From the NCBI GenBank assembly GCA_031285085.1, contig JAITWW010000042.1:1-5260 (forward strand): 5,260 nt of DNA, in the 5' to 3' direction. This stretch comes from Candidatus Methanofilum arcanum (GTDB taxonomy: Archaea; Halobacteriota; Methanomicrobia; Methanomicrobiales; Methanospirillaceae). The notes under the pieces were generated by a model. That model searched no databases, was not told the DNA's origin, and was given only the letters and a program-made list of their open reading frames with translations. Positions 1 through 5,260 of this stretch are shown piece by piece; the stretch's first letter is position 1, and every line of letters begins with the position of its first letter. The position numbers were made by a program, and so were the translations under genes.

Positions 1-6
1 TGTTAC

Positions 7-1641
7 TTATGCAACGGTTTTCAGGTACTCCATTGCTGCATCATATCGTTCCTGTACATGTGTGGTAAGTTCTTCAAATGCTGCGTCGAAATCAGCGTCA
101 CTTTGTAGAGATGAATATCCTTCCCGCTCTCCATTCTCTCCAACAACATATGGTTCAATGAGATCATGGTAGTGCATGTACTTCTTGATCATTGCCTCAG
201 GGTAAAATACCTCAGTTGCTACCTCTTCAAGATATTGATTGTACAGTGCTTTATAGGTTGGATCTCCCATCAAAAAAGAGATCAGTGGCCAATTATCACC
301 TACCCCTTCCATGTTCAGTGAAAGACCCCCCATACCAAAACCTCCGTCTCTCTCAAACATCCCTTCTTGAGGAGGGAACCTATCACCCACCTCTGGAAAT
401 CCTGGTGGCTGAAATCCGCCTTGTTCCATTCTGGGGGGTTGATCTGTACCATTGAATGCGAAGGCACGTACACCCATACCTTGCATCATTGCAAAGTTAT
501 TGTCCCAGGGAATCCAGAAAAATGTCCCACTCTCTGGATCATTGTAAAGATAGTAGTTTCGGTTGTTTCCCCCATAGGTATCACCATTCTGAATCAGGGT
601 ATTTGTCGCAAGCCAGCGAATAAACTCGTCAACATAAAACACAGATTCAAGCTCCGCTCTCCATGCTTCTGGATCAGTATGACGTTCGTCAGAATGTAAT
701 ACCTCGTACAATGCCTCTATATCTGAGTAATCTGCTGCTTTTTCATTTGTTCTCTTATTAAATGACTCAAGATCCAGCGTCCCTTTTGCAAACGTTGAGC
801 CTTTTTGTGTATCAGGTGAAGCTTGCAGATCTCCTGACTCATTGAACCCCTGTCTCAGACCCCCCATTGATTCTGGCTTGTACAGATTTCCAGAGTCATC
901 AGAAAATTGTGTCGCAATAACGGTATCTTCAACCGCTTCAATCATGGTATACAAACCAAAATACTGTGGCCCTTCTCCATAATCAATATAGACACGATAG
1001 AATGCAGTCTCAGGTGCTACGACTCCTGCATCTTGGAAAATCTCCGGCACAATCTTATCACGGATCAGAGACTTATCTCCATAGTTTGATTGCAAATTCA
1101 GCTCTTCAAACCCATATAATGTCTGACCCTTTGTCTCAGGATACTCTTTTTTATAGTAATCCATCTTGAGTTTGAGAGAAATCTTTCCTGAGTCCTCTCT
1201 CACTGCACCCTGCAGTGAGCTAAATCCCTTATATCTAACACCAGTATGATTCCAGGTCTTGTTATTGTACGTAACAGATGCCTCTACATAGATAGGATCC
1301 TCCTGGTTCATCATGAACCCACCACCTACATGCACTCTTCTTGCTTCTCCTTCCCTGAGGTTACCTATCTGTAAATCTGCAGGAGGTTGCATCATCCCTC
1401 CTCTCTCCCCTCCATATTTTTCATGCAGATCATCCTGCATCAGCTGCCAGTTCTCTGGTGTGATGGTTATCAAGATCTCCTGCACGGCATCATCGGGAAA
1501 TATCATCTCGTAATTGGGAAACTCTGACCACATACTATCTGCTGTGCTGTTATCTAAGGAACCATCTAAGGAATCACCAATTACCCCACTCACTCCGGTG
1601 ATAAGAAGAATTCCTATATTTATTATTATTTTCCAATTCAT
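7..1641 (-). CDS. CotH kinase family protein, probably exported
   Basis: The 544-residue product matches the CotH family of atypical protein kinases, whose spore-coat founder CotH phosphorylates coat proteins. Residues 4-22 form a short basic then hydrophobic N-terminus (KIIINIGILLITG), consistent with a signal peptide or anchor, so the enzyme probably acts outside the membrane. Family landmarks appear in order: VRYKGFSS (135-142, nucleotide-loop region), KISLKLKMD (153-161, with candidate ATP-binding lysines), LNLQSNYGDKSLIRD (181-195), YFGLYTMIEAVED (227-239), NGDTYGGNNRNYYLY (352-366) and IPWDNNF (377-383). D354 and D380 are the likely catalytic or metal-binding acids. Two Gly/Met/Pro-rich low-complexity stretches lie at about 77-112 and 385-443. 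It is the last gene of the cluster. Its ATG overlaps the stop of the DUF4956 gene (ATGA), and GAGGTGGTC sits just upstream. The family is confident; the substrate is unknown. Confidence 0.9.
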   Translation of the reverse strand: MNWKIIINIGILLITGVSGVIGDSLDGSLDNSTADSMWSEFPNYEMIFPDDAVQEILITITPENWQLMQDDLHEKYGGERGGMMQPPADLQIGNLREGEARRVHVGGGFMMNQEDPIYVEASVTYNNKTWNHTGVRYKGFSSLQGAVREDSGKISLKLKMDYYKKEYPETKGQTLYGFEELNLQSNYGDKSLIRDKIVPEIFQDAGVVAPETAFYRVYIDYGEGPQYFGLYTMIEAVEDTVIATQFSDDSGNLYKPESMGGLRQGFNESGDLQASPDTQKGSTFAKGTLDLESFNKRTNEKAADYSDIEALYEVLHSDERHTDPEAWRAELESVFYVDEFIRWLATNTLIQNGDTYGGNNRNYYLYNDPESGTFFWIPWDNNFAMMQGMGVRAFAFNGTDQPPRMEQGGFQPPGFPEVGDRFPPQEGMFERDGGFGMGGLSLNMEGVGDNWPLISFLMGDPTYKALYNQYLEEVATEVFYPEAMIKKYMHYHDLIEPYVVGENGEREGYSSLQSDADFDAAFEELTTHVQERYDAAMEYLKTVA

Positions 1642-2309
1642 CTGACCACCTCGCTCACTTCATTATCTACCGTTTTCAATCTCTCATTTTTTTCTTTATA
1701 TTTAATATTCAACTCTGCTACATCACGCAAATAATCAATACGGACGATGTCACACCTTATGATCTCATTTCCAACCCTTAAGCTGAGATCTGCATATAGT
1801 TCATCTCTTCGTGACGGATGAATCAGGTCAATGCGGTCATATGTGACATGCTGTTGTACTTCATAAGAAAATCCCCATCCCATCTCCATAAACCACATGA
1901 TTCCAATTATAATACAATTTACAAGAACCAGGTTTTCATATGCTCCTTCTCTAAAGTAAATTGCATTTATGACAGGGAGTGCAACCATCACAAACAGATA
2001 TGTCATTTCCCGTATTGGAACCGTCTCTGTGCGGTATCGAAGCACGGAAAACAGTGCAAACATACCAAACCCTACTCCAATGGAGAGTTCAGTACTGGTG
2101 AACAACCCCATTATGAAGTAAATTATGGAATTGAATACAATGAACGTGAATATAAAGTTGTAATCCTTCTCTTTTTGATAGTAGATTCCTCTTATAATGA
2201 TAAGAGCACTGACGAGATTGACGAGAGCCCCTGCACATATGATCAGTGACTGGCTTAAGGTCAGTGACTGACTTAACATGCTCATGAACACACTAAAACT
2301 CTCTAACAT
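1638..2309 (-). CDS. DUF4956 domain membrane protein
   Basis: This 223-residue integral membrane protein carries the DUF4956 signature RYRTETVPIREM (91-102), followed by a hydrophobic run ending in PVINAIYF. Hydrophobic segments that could span the membrane lie at about 21-43, 51-70, 76-90, 104-118 and 127-146. A charged, soluble C-terminal domain of about 75 residues (150-223) follows and is probably cytoplasmic. The family has no established activity that I know of, but it commonly neighbours VTC-domain and CotH genes. Here it sits between exactly those two: its ATG overlaps the VTC stop by 7 bases (ATGTTAG), and its TGA overlaps the CotH start (ATGA). GGAGA lies 8 bases before the ATG. A reasonable inference is a membrane partner for the VTC enzyme, either an anchor or a channel. 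Confidence 0.9.
   Translation of the reverse strand: MLESFSVFMSMLSQSLTLSQSLIICAGALVNLVSALIIIRGIYYQKEKDYNFIFTFIVFNSIIYFIMGLFTSTELSIGVGFGMFALFSVLRYRTETVPIREMTYLFVMVALPVINAIYFREGAYENLVLVNCIIIGIMWFMEMGWGFSYEVQQHVTYDRIDLIHPSRRDELYADLSLRVGNEIIRCDIVRIDYLRDVAELNIKYKEKNERLKTVDNEVSEVVR
1644..1652 (-). promoter_or_regulatory. Ribosome-binding site of the CotH gene
   Basis: On the minus strand GAGGTGGTC lies 2 bases before the ATG at 1641, with the GAGGTG core 5 bases away. It closely matches the archaeal anti-Shine-Dalgarno complement GGAGGTGATC and supports this start. It lies inside the end of the upstream coding region, so the CotH gene can be initiated independently as well as by coupling. Confidence 0.75.
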
Positions 2310-3238
2310 ACTAAAATTCTCCGCTGCGTCATGTCCATGAGCCTCCTCAACTTCTGCTTAAACTGATTTTTCTTCACCGCCGGGTACATAAGTGAGATCC
2401 CAATACAGTATTTTGAAAATGTAGTCGAATGAAGGTGTAACTGACGCATGAATTTTTTACAAGCCAAATAACTCTGCTCATCTGTTTTTACCTCTACAAT
2501 GACGACGTTTGGGAATTGAATACAGACTCCATCCCGTTCATATGCAAGATCAAAATCCAGTGTAATCCTCTGTGAAAAATCAGGTGTAACGAGGGTCACT
2601 CGCTTGTATGTGTTGAAGAGCTTTGCTTCAAAAAGATCTGGGTCATATGGGCTATTGGAGGAGATGAACTCTTTTACTCCAGAACCAAGCTTGGTTAACA
2701 GATGATCTGTCTGTATTCGAACTTTTTTACTATTATTTTTCTTGACTTTTTCTTTTATCTCTAAAAAGGAGAGATCAGATACAACATACCTGCGTGCTCT
2801 CAGTTTATGTCGCTTTCTTCGACCATTATGATGATGCAGATAAGTGGTGAACCCATCGGTGTCAAAATATACTGATTCATATGAACCTATGCGAGTTCCT
2901 TCGATCTCTAATACATAGGCCCACTCTGATAGATGTATAATGAGCTCTTTTGCCCGTTCTTCATATAAGAGGTACTTGAGTTCTTTTCTGCTCATAAGTG
3001 CTGCCTCCGTCATCCCTTCAAGACTTATCGGCTGCATTGTATGGAGTATCTTTGAGATCTCCTCTATTGTGGTAGTATGATGGGTATATGGAAGATATTC
3101 TTCTTTGGATAGTATTTCTTCTTTGAACGGTATTTTCATCCCATCTCGTATTGCATCATATGGAGTCATATTGTATCCTCTCTTTGACATGATCAGATCT
3201 TTTGAGTTTTTCAGGAAACAATCGGTGAAATGACTCAT
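2303..3238 (-). CDS. VTC-domain (polyphosphate polymerase-like) protein
   Basis: The product, 311 residues from the first ATG, resembles the VTC domain of yeast Vtc4, which makes inorganic polyphosphate from ATP inside a basic tunnel. Family features in order: PISLEGMTEAALMSRKELKY (70-89, candidate nucleotide-binding K88), SVYFDTDGF (122-130), the basic strand RRKRHKLRARRY (140-151), FLEIKEKVKK (158-167), QRITLDFDLAYE (223-234), VIVEVKTDEQ (246-255, E249 and K251) and SKYCIGISLMYP (275-286, K276). These keep the alternating basic and acidic tunnel residues expected of an active enzyme. No membrane segment is seen, so it is probably cytoplasmic. The start is uncertain. The first ATG overlaps the preceding stop (ATGA) but has no ribosome-binding site, whereas the ATG at 3169 has GAGGA 6 bases upstream and would give 288 residues. 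Polymer synthesis is inferred from the family; tripolyphosphatase-type activity is an alternative in this fold. Confidence 0.88.
   Translation of the reverse strand: MSHFTDCFLKNSKDLIMSKRGYNMTPYDAIRDGMKIPFKEEILSKEEYLPYTHHTTTIEEISKILHTMQPISLEGMTEAALMSRKELKYLLYEERAKELIIHLSEWAYVLEIEGTRIGSYESVYFDTDGFTTYLHHHNGRRKRHKLRARRYVVSDLSFLEIKEKVKKNNSKKVRIQTDHLLTKLGSGVKEFISSNSPYDPDLFEAKLFNTYKRVTLVTPDFSQRITLDFDLAYERDGVCIQFPNVVIVEVKTDEQSYLACKKFMRQLHLHSTTFSKYCIGISLMYPAVKKNQFKQKLRRLMDMTQRRILVC
3170..3182 (-). promoter_or_regulatory. Ribosome-binding site for an alternative VTC start at 3169
   Basis: On the minus strand GAGAGGATACAAT directly precedes an in-frame ATG (residue 24 of the long form). The core GAGGA lies 6 bases from the ATG. 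The longer start at 3238 has only ATGA coupling and no such site. This start still keeps the conserved PISLEGM segment at the head of the VTC domain, so it is a serious candidate for the true N-terminus. Confidence 0.45.
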
Positions 3239-3444
3239 ATTTCAGCATATTTTTGAATACACTGCATCACCATAAGGTGCTTTCCTTTGTGACCCTGGAA
3301 AAGCCTTGTAACTATGTCTTCTCCTCTGCTGATCAGCTGCATATCAACATCACATGAGTGGCATAAATAGCAGTTGGTGTAAAGAATGTTTTCTAATAAG
3401 TTACATATTCTAATCTTTATGCATTCATAGTTTTTCTCAGTCAA
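3235..3444 (-). CDS. Small Cys-rich, putative zinc-binding protein
   Basis: I do not recognise a named family. The 69-residue product contains CYLCHSC (C25, C28, C31) followed by ISRGEDIVTR (38-47) and GHKGKHLMVMQC (51-62), ending in KYAEI. The order CxxC, then a Gly-containing turn, then His and a late Cys, resembles small archaeal treble-clef or zinc-ribbon proteins; C25 or C28, C31, H52 or H56 and C62 are possible ligands. The start is TTG without a ribosome-binding site, and an in-frame TAA lies upstream, so no longer form is available. The first in-frame ATG (residue 35) would lose the CxxC. Its TGA overlaps the ATG of the VTC gene (ATGA), which supports real translation and co-regulation with the cluster. 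A metal-dependent regulator or assembly factor is possible but unproven. Confidence 0.55.
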   Translation of the reverse strand: MTEKNYECIKIRICNLLENILYTNCYLCHSCDVDMQLISRGEDIVTRLFQGHKGKHLMVMQCIQKYAEI

Positions 3445-3479
3445 TGTGATAAAGAGCGCAATTGTAAAGAGTTATTAAC

Positions 3480-3488
3480 ATTATAGTT
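3480..3488 (-). promoter_or_regulatory. Possible TATA box of the VTC-DUF4956-CotH operon
   Basis: The minus strand reads AACTATAAT here, the best TATA-like element close to the first gene of the cluster. Initiation about 25 bases downstream would leave a leader of roughly 15 bases before the TTG at 3444. No clear purine-rich BRE precedes it, so the match is weak. Confidence 0.3.
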
Positions 3489-3507
3489 CAAACTCATATG
3501 ATATCTC

Positions 3508-3539
3508 TGACATATTGCATAATTTGTCACTTTTTGTCA
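3508..3539. promoter_or_regulatory. Operator-like palindrome with an extra half-site
   Basis: Positions 3508-3529 form an imperfect 22-base palindrome with TGACA and TGTCA outer arms; 8 of 11 symmetric pairs match. The right arm TTTGTCA (3523-3529) is repeated at 3533-3539, one DNA turn (10 bases) away. The site lies just upstream of the possible TATA box of the four-gene operon, where an archaeal regulator could bind. No regulator gene is in the window. Confidence 0.35.
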
Positions 3540-3582
3540 AAAAAAGGAAAAAATCTTGGCTTTCCATCTCCAGCTATGCCAA
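3539..3582 (-). terminator. Probable terminator downstream of cca
   Basis: In minus-strand order, TTGGC (3582-3578) can pair with GCCAA (3560-3556) across a 17-base loop. This is followed at once by GA and then T6-CC-T7 (3553-3539). The T-tracts alone resemble archaeal intrinsic termination signals, with the short stem as extra support. It would separate thpR-cca transcription from the operon starting at 3444. A second T-rich patch lies just after the cca stop, at 3660-3645. Confidence 0.5.
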
Positions 3583-3667
3583 AGAACAAACGATAGAGCA
3601 CCCGTATTGAGACACTCGTTGGCAACAGAGTCTACACGATGTTAAATTATAAAAGAAAACACCCAGA

Positions 3668-5065
3668 TCACACCCCTCTCTCACGATGTAAACGAATCAG
3701 TGGAGAAGAATACTGCAGGTACGCCGACAAAAACGCTGCACAATCAGGAGCATAGGCCTCACCAGGAGAGACAAGCGAAAAACCCTCACGAAGTGATACA
3801 CGAACCTGCTTGCCAAGTGCAACTGAAAAGACCTCCTGAGACAAAATCAAATCAGAAACAGAGCAGTACCTTCGCACAAGCTCAACAACATACCTCCCAT
3901 CCTGGATATATGGACCAGATAAACAACTGAAAGGCTCTTGGTACATCTTCAAAAAACGTTCTGCATGCTCCCATGCAGAGATTGGAGGGCCTATATGACG
4001 ACGATACGAAGGAATAACACCCTCCATAAACTCAAAGAGAAGCATACACCTCTCCTCTCCCATCCACACATCCCACCGCACCGGACGGAAATCATGACGC
4101 ACAAAAAGCTGCACAAGTGACTCAGAACTCTTTCGAAGCTGGGGCACAATCGTATCAGCAGGACCAGGAGGGGTAGAAAACACCATACACCAGAGTGCAG
4201 TACCACGCTTGGAACACTGCATCACAACCTCGTCACGTGAAAGCAGAGGAACAGAATGCAATGAGAAAAACAAAGGTGATGGATCCTTCAGATACCCAGC
4301 AGCATACTCAATACATGCAAAAAGTTTTGATAAGGAAACAGATGCAGAGACATTTCTTCGTGGATCCACCGGATCAATAACTACCAACGGAGCACCAAAC
4401 TCCTCTGCCTGGTGACTCTCGATATCAAGCACAAACCCAGGCTTCCACGTAACAATACTTTGAAGGAGATTGAAGAACCCCTGATATGCAAGAATTAAAA
4501 CCTCACACAGATACCCAGAAAAACCCTCTGTCATTAGATCAGAGCCATACACCCCAGCAGACTTTGTAAACTGCTTAAAAAGCAGGACATCATCTGTATA
4601 AGGACCAATTCGTTCTTGCATATACCTGGTATGAAACGGAGTCCTATCAACTGCACTCAAAATACATGACGCTGACTCGACAGCATAACATGGCACAAGA
4701 TCAATATGAAGAGAAATCTCTCCATCAGGATATATCATATGAAGATATGGATGCTCTGCGTACTTCTCAACCCCTTTTGCTGAAAAACGTGCAGCAACCA
4801 AGCGTGCAAGAGACATACCCTGCACCTCAAGCTCCTCTCGCGTTAGATCAGGGGGAAACAGCATGAAAATATCGAGATCCCGATCACCAGAGATCCATGT
4901 CCCTCTCGCAACAGAACCAACAAGCATCGCAGGGACACCATGCTCCTCCACCGCTGCAATAATCTTCGAAGATACCACTTTCAGACGCAAAACTTCCTCA
5001 GCACAAGGGCGAAGAGAGGCAAGCACCTCTGCATGAATTGCGGCACACACATCAAGATCAACCAC
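3668..5065 (-). CDS. cca: CCA tRNA nucleotidyltransferase, archaeal class I
   Basis: This enzyme adds or repairs the 3'-terminal CCA of tRNAs using CTP and ATP without a nucleic acid template. With a GTG start it has 465 residues, against about 440 in the characterised Archaeoglobus enzyme. The nucleotidyltransferase core shows VGSVARGTW (from 49) and DRDLDIFMLFP, giving catalytic D63 and D65, with the third acid in HIDLVPCY (D122). Archaeal-type landmarks follow: VDRTPFH (139-145), GVYGSD (171-176), GFSGYLCE (181-188), DPVDPRRNVSA (231-241, triphosphate contacts) and later LLFEFMEG. The GTG is chosen because GGAAGTGG lies 6 bases upstream and because it puts the GS motif at residue 50, near the family position of about 47. 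The in-frame ATG at 5104 would add 13 residues, has no ribosome-binding site and lies deep inside thpR. The start overlaps the thpR stop by 8 bases, so the two genes are probably co-transcribed. Confidence 0.95.
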   Translation of the reverse strand: MVDLDVCAAIHAEVLASLRPCAEEVLRLKVVSSKIIAAVEEHGVPAMLVGSVARGTWISGDRDLDIFMLFPPDLTREELEVQGMSLARLVAARFSAKGVEKYAEHPYLHMIYPDGEISLHIDLVPCYAVESASCILSAVDRTPFHTRYMQERIGPYTDDVLLFKQFTKSAGVYGSDLMTEGFSGYLCEVLILAYQGFFNLLQSIVTWKPGFVLDIESHQAEEFGAPLVVIDPVDPRRNVSASVSLSKLFACIEYAAGYLKDPSPLFFSLHSVPLLSRDEVVMQCSKRGTALWCMVFSTPPGPADTIVPQLRKSSESLVQLFVRHDFRPVRWDVWMGEERCMLLFEFMEGVIPSYRRHIGPPISAWEHAERFLKMYQEPFSCLSGPYIQDGRYVVELVRRYCSVSDLILSQEVFSVALGKQVRVSLREGFSLVSPGEAYAPDCAAFLSAYLQYSSPLIRLHRERGV

Positions 5066-5260
5066 GCAAAACCACTTCCGAGATATCAGAGTAGATAGGT
5101 CCATTTGGTGTTAAAACACTTTTTTTCAGCACAAAAGAAGAGACATCAAAAGTACATGAACATGAATGACGATACGAATCAACCAAGGTGAAAAGATCTG
5201 GGGAAGCCTGTTTGATACGTGCAATGGTAATATGAGGATGAAAACGCCGAGACTCCTTTT
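5058..5260 (-). CDS. thpR: RNA 2',3'-cyclic phosphodiesterase / 2'-5' RNA ligase, partial
   Basis: Only the C-terminal 66 codons are in the window; the gene runs off the right edge, so no start is visible. The fragment begins KESRRFHPHITIARIK, the second HxT motif of the 2H phosphoesterase superfamily (catalytic H and T at fragment residues 9 and 11). It ends KKSVLTPNGPIYSDISEVVLRG, the usual ThpR/LigT tail with the VLTPxGPxY pattern. Family members are about 180 residues long and hydrolyse 2',3'-cyclic phosphates at RNA ends to 2'-phosphates; some join tRNA halves by 2'-5' bonds in vitro. The TGA at 5060-5058 lies within the first codons of cca, giving an 8-base overlap if cca starts at GTG. 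Both products act on RNA ends, which fits shared expression. Confidence 0.9.
   Translation of the reverse strand, partial: KESRRFHPHITIARIKQASPDLFTLVDSYRHSCSCTFDVSSFVLKKSVLTPNGPIYSDISEVVLRG
5072..5079 (-). promoter_or_regulatory. Ribosome-binding site supporting the GTG start of cca
   Basis: The minus strand reads GGAAGTGG, one mismatch from the GGAGGTG core, 6 bases before the GTG at 5065. The competing ATG at 5104 has only an A- and T-rich stretch before it. Confidence 0.55.

Larger units (their letters stand above)
3445..3667. other. Intergenic region between cca and the four-gene operon
   Basis: This AT-rich, 223-base stretch has no convincing open reading frame on either strand and no tRNA-like fold. 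It contains the terminator, palindrome and TATA-like box listed separately. It also contains TTTTATAAT at about 3655-3647 on the minus strand, just after the cca stop, which could be either a T-rich termination signal or a TATA box. Between that element and the T-tracts lies about 80 bases with some pairing potential on the minus strand. Confidence 0.6.

Noticed and set aside
192..1513. Several plus-strand reading frames of 60-110 codons opposite the CotH gene
   Set aside because: They lie antisense to a strongly supported CDS, have no recognisable domains, and overlap one another in different frames.
1818..2249. Plus-strand 143-codon frame opposite the DUF4956 gene
   Set aside because: It is antisense to a conserved membrane protein with a clear signature, and its own translation shows no domain.
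2993..3016. ATG at 2995 with GGAGG 8 bases upstream as the true VTC start
   Set aside because: Despite a good ribosome-binding site, it would remove the conserved PISLEGM segment at the head of the VTC domain and start only a few residues before the catalytic lysine.
3583..3667. tRNA gene in the intergenic region
   Set aside because: No cloverleaf, T-loop GTTCRANNC motif or acceptor pairing was found on either strand.
3700..4866. Plus-strand frames and a minus-strand 71-codon frame (3991-4206) within cca
   Set aside because: All are shadows of cca. Their composition (Gln, His and Lys-rich, or repetitive Leu/Cys/Arg) reflects codon bias of the real frame.
1..5260. CRISPR array, insertion sequence or other mobile element
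   Set aside because: No spaced direct-repeat array, no transposase or integrase reading frame, and no terminal inverted repeats were seen.

Overview
The window looks archaeal, most likely from a methanogen-type euryarchaeon. The tRNA nucleotidyltransferase is clearly the archaeal class I (not bacterial class II) type, it overlaps a ThpR-type RNA phosphodiesterase gene, and several ribosome-binding sites match the archaeal GGAGGTGATC pattern. The genus cannot be fixed from this sequence. Every supported gene lies on the minus strand, so transcription runs from high to low coordinates.

Region 3668-5260 is RNA maintenance. The window opens (in reading direction) with the last 66 codons of thpR. 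These overlap cca, which encodes the enzyme that builds and repairs the CCA end of tRNA. The usual family length and a ribosome-binding site favour a GTG start for cca at 5065, inside the end of thpR.

Region 3445-3667 is the only sizeable non-coding stretch (about 220 bases). It holds a hairpin plus T-tract that probably ends the cca transcript, and an upstream segment that could compete for one arm of that hairpin. It also holds an imperfect palindrome with an extra half-site and a weak TATA-like box facing the next operon.

Region 7-3444 is a tight cluster of four overlapping genes: a 69-residue Cys-rich protein with a TTG start, a VTC-type polyphosphate polymerase-domain protein, a DUF4956 membrane protein, and a probably exported CotH-type kinase. 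The junctions are ATGA (4 bases), ATGTTAG (7 bases) and ATGA (4 bases), which indicates one translationally coupled operon. The layout pairs a cytoplasmic anionic-polymer enzyme with a multi-span membrane protein and an extracytoplasmic atypical kinase. This suggests phosphoryl or polyphosphate chemistry linked across the membrane. That joint role is an inference. The VTC/DUF4956/CotH association itself is known from bacterial genomes, but I know of no settled function for it. The small Cys-rich protein at the head of the operon is the least familiar part.
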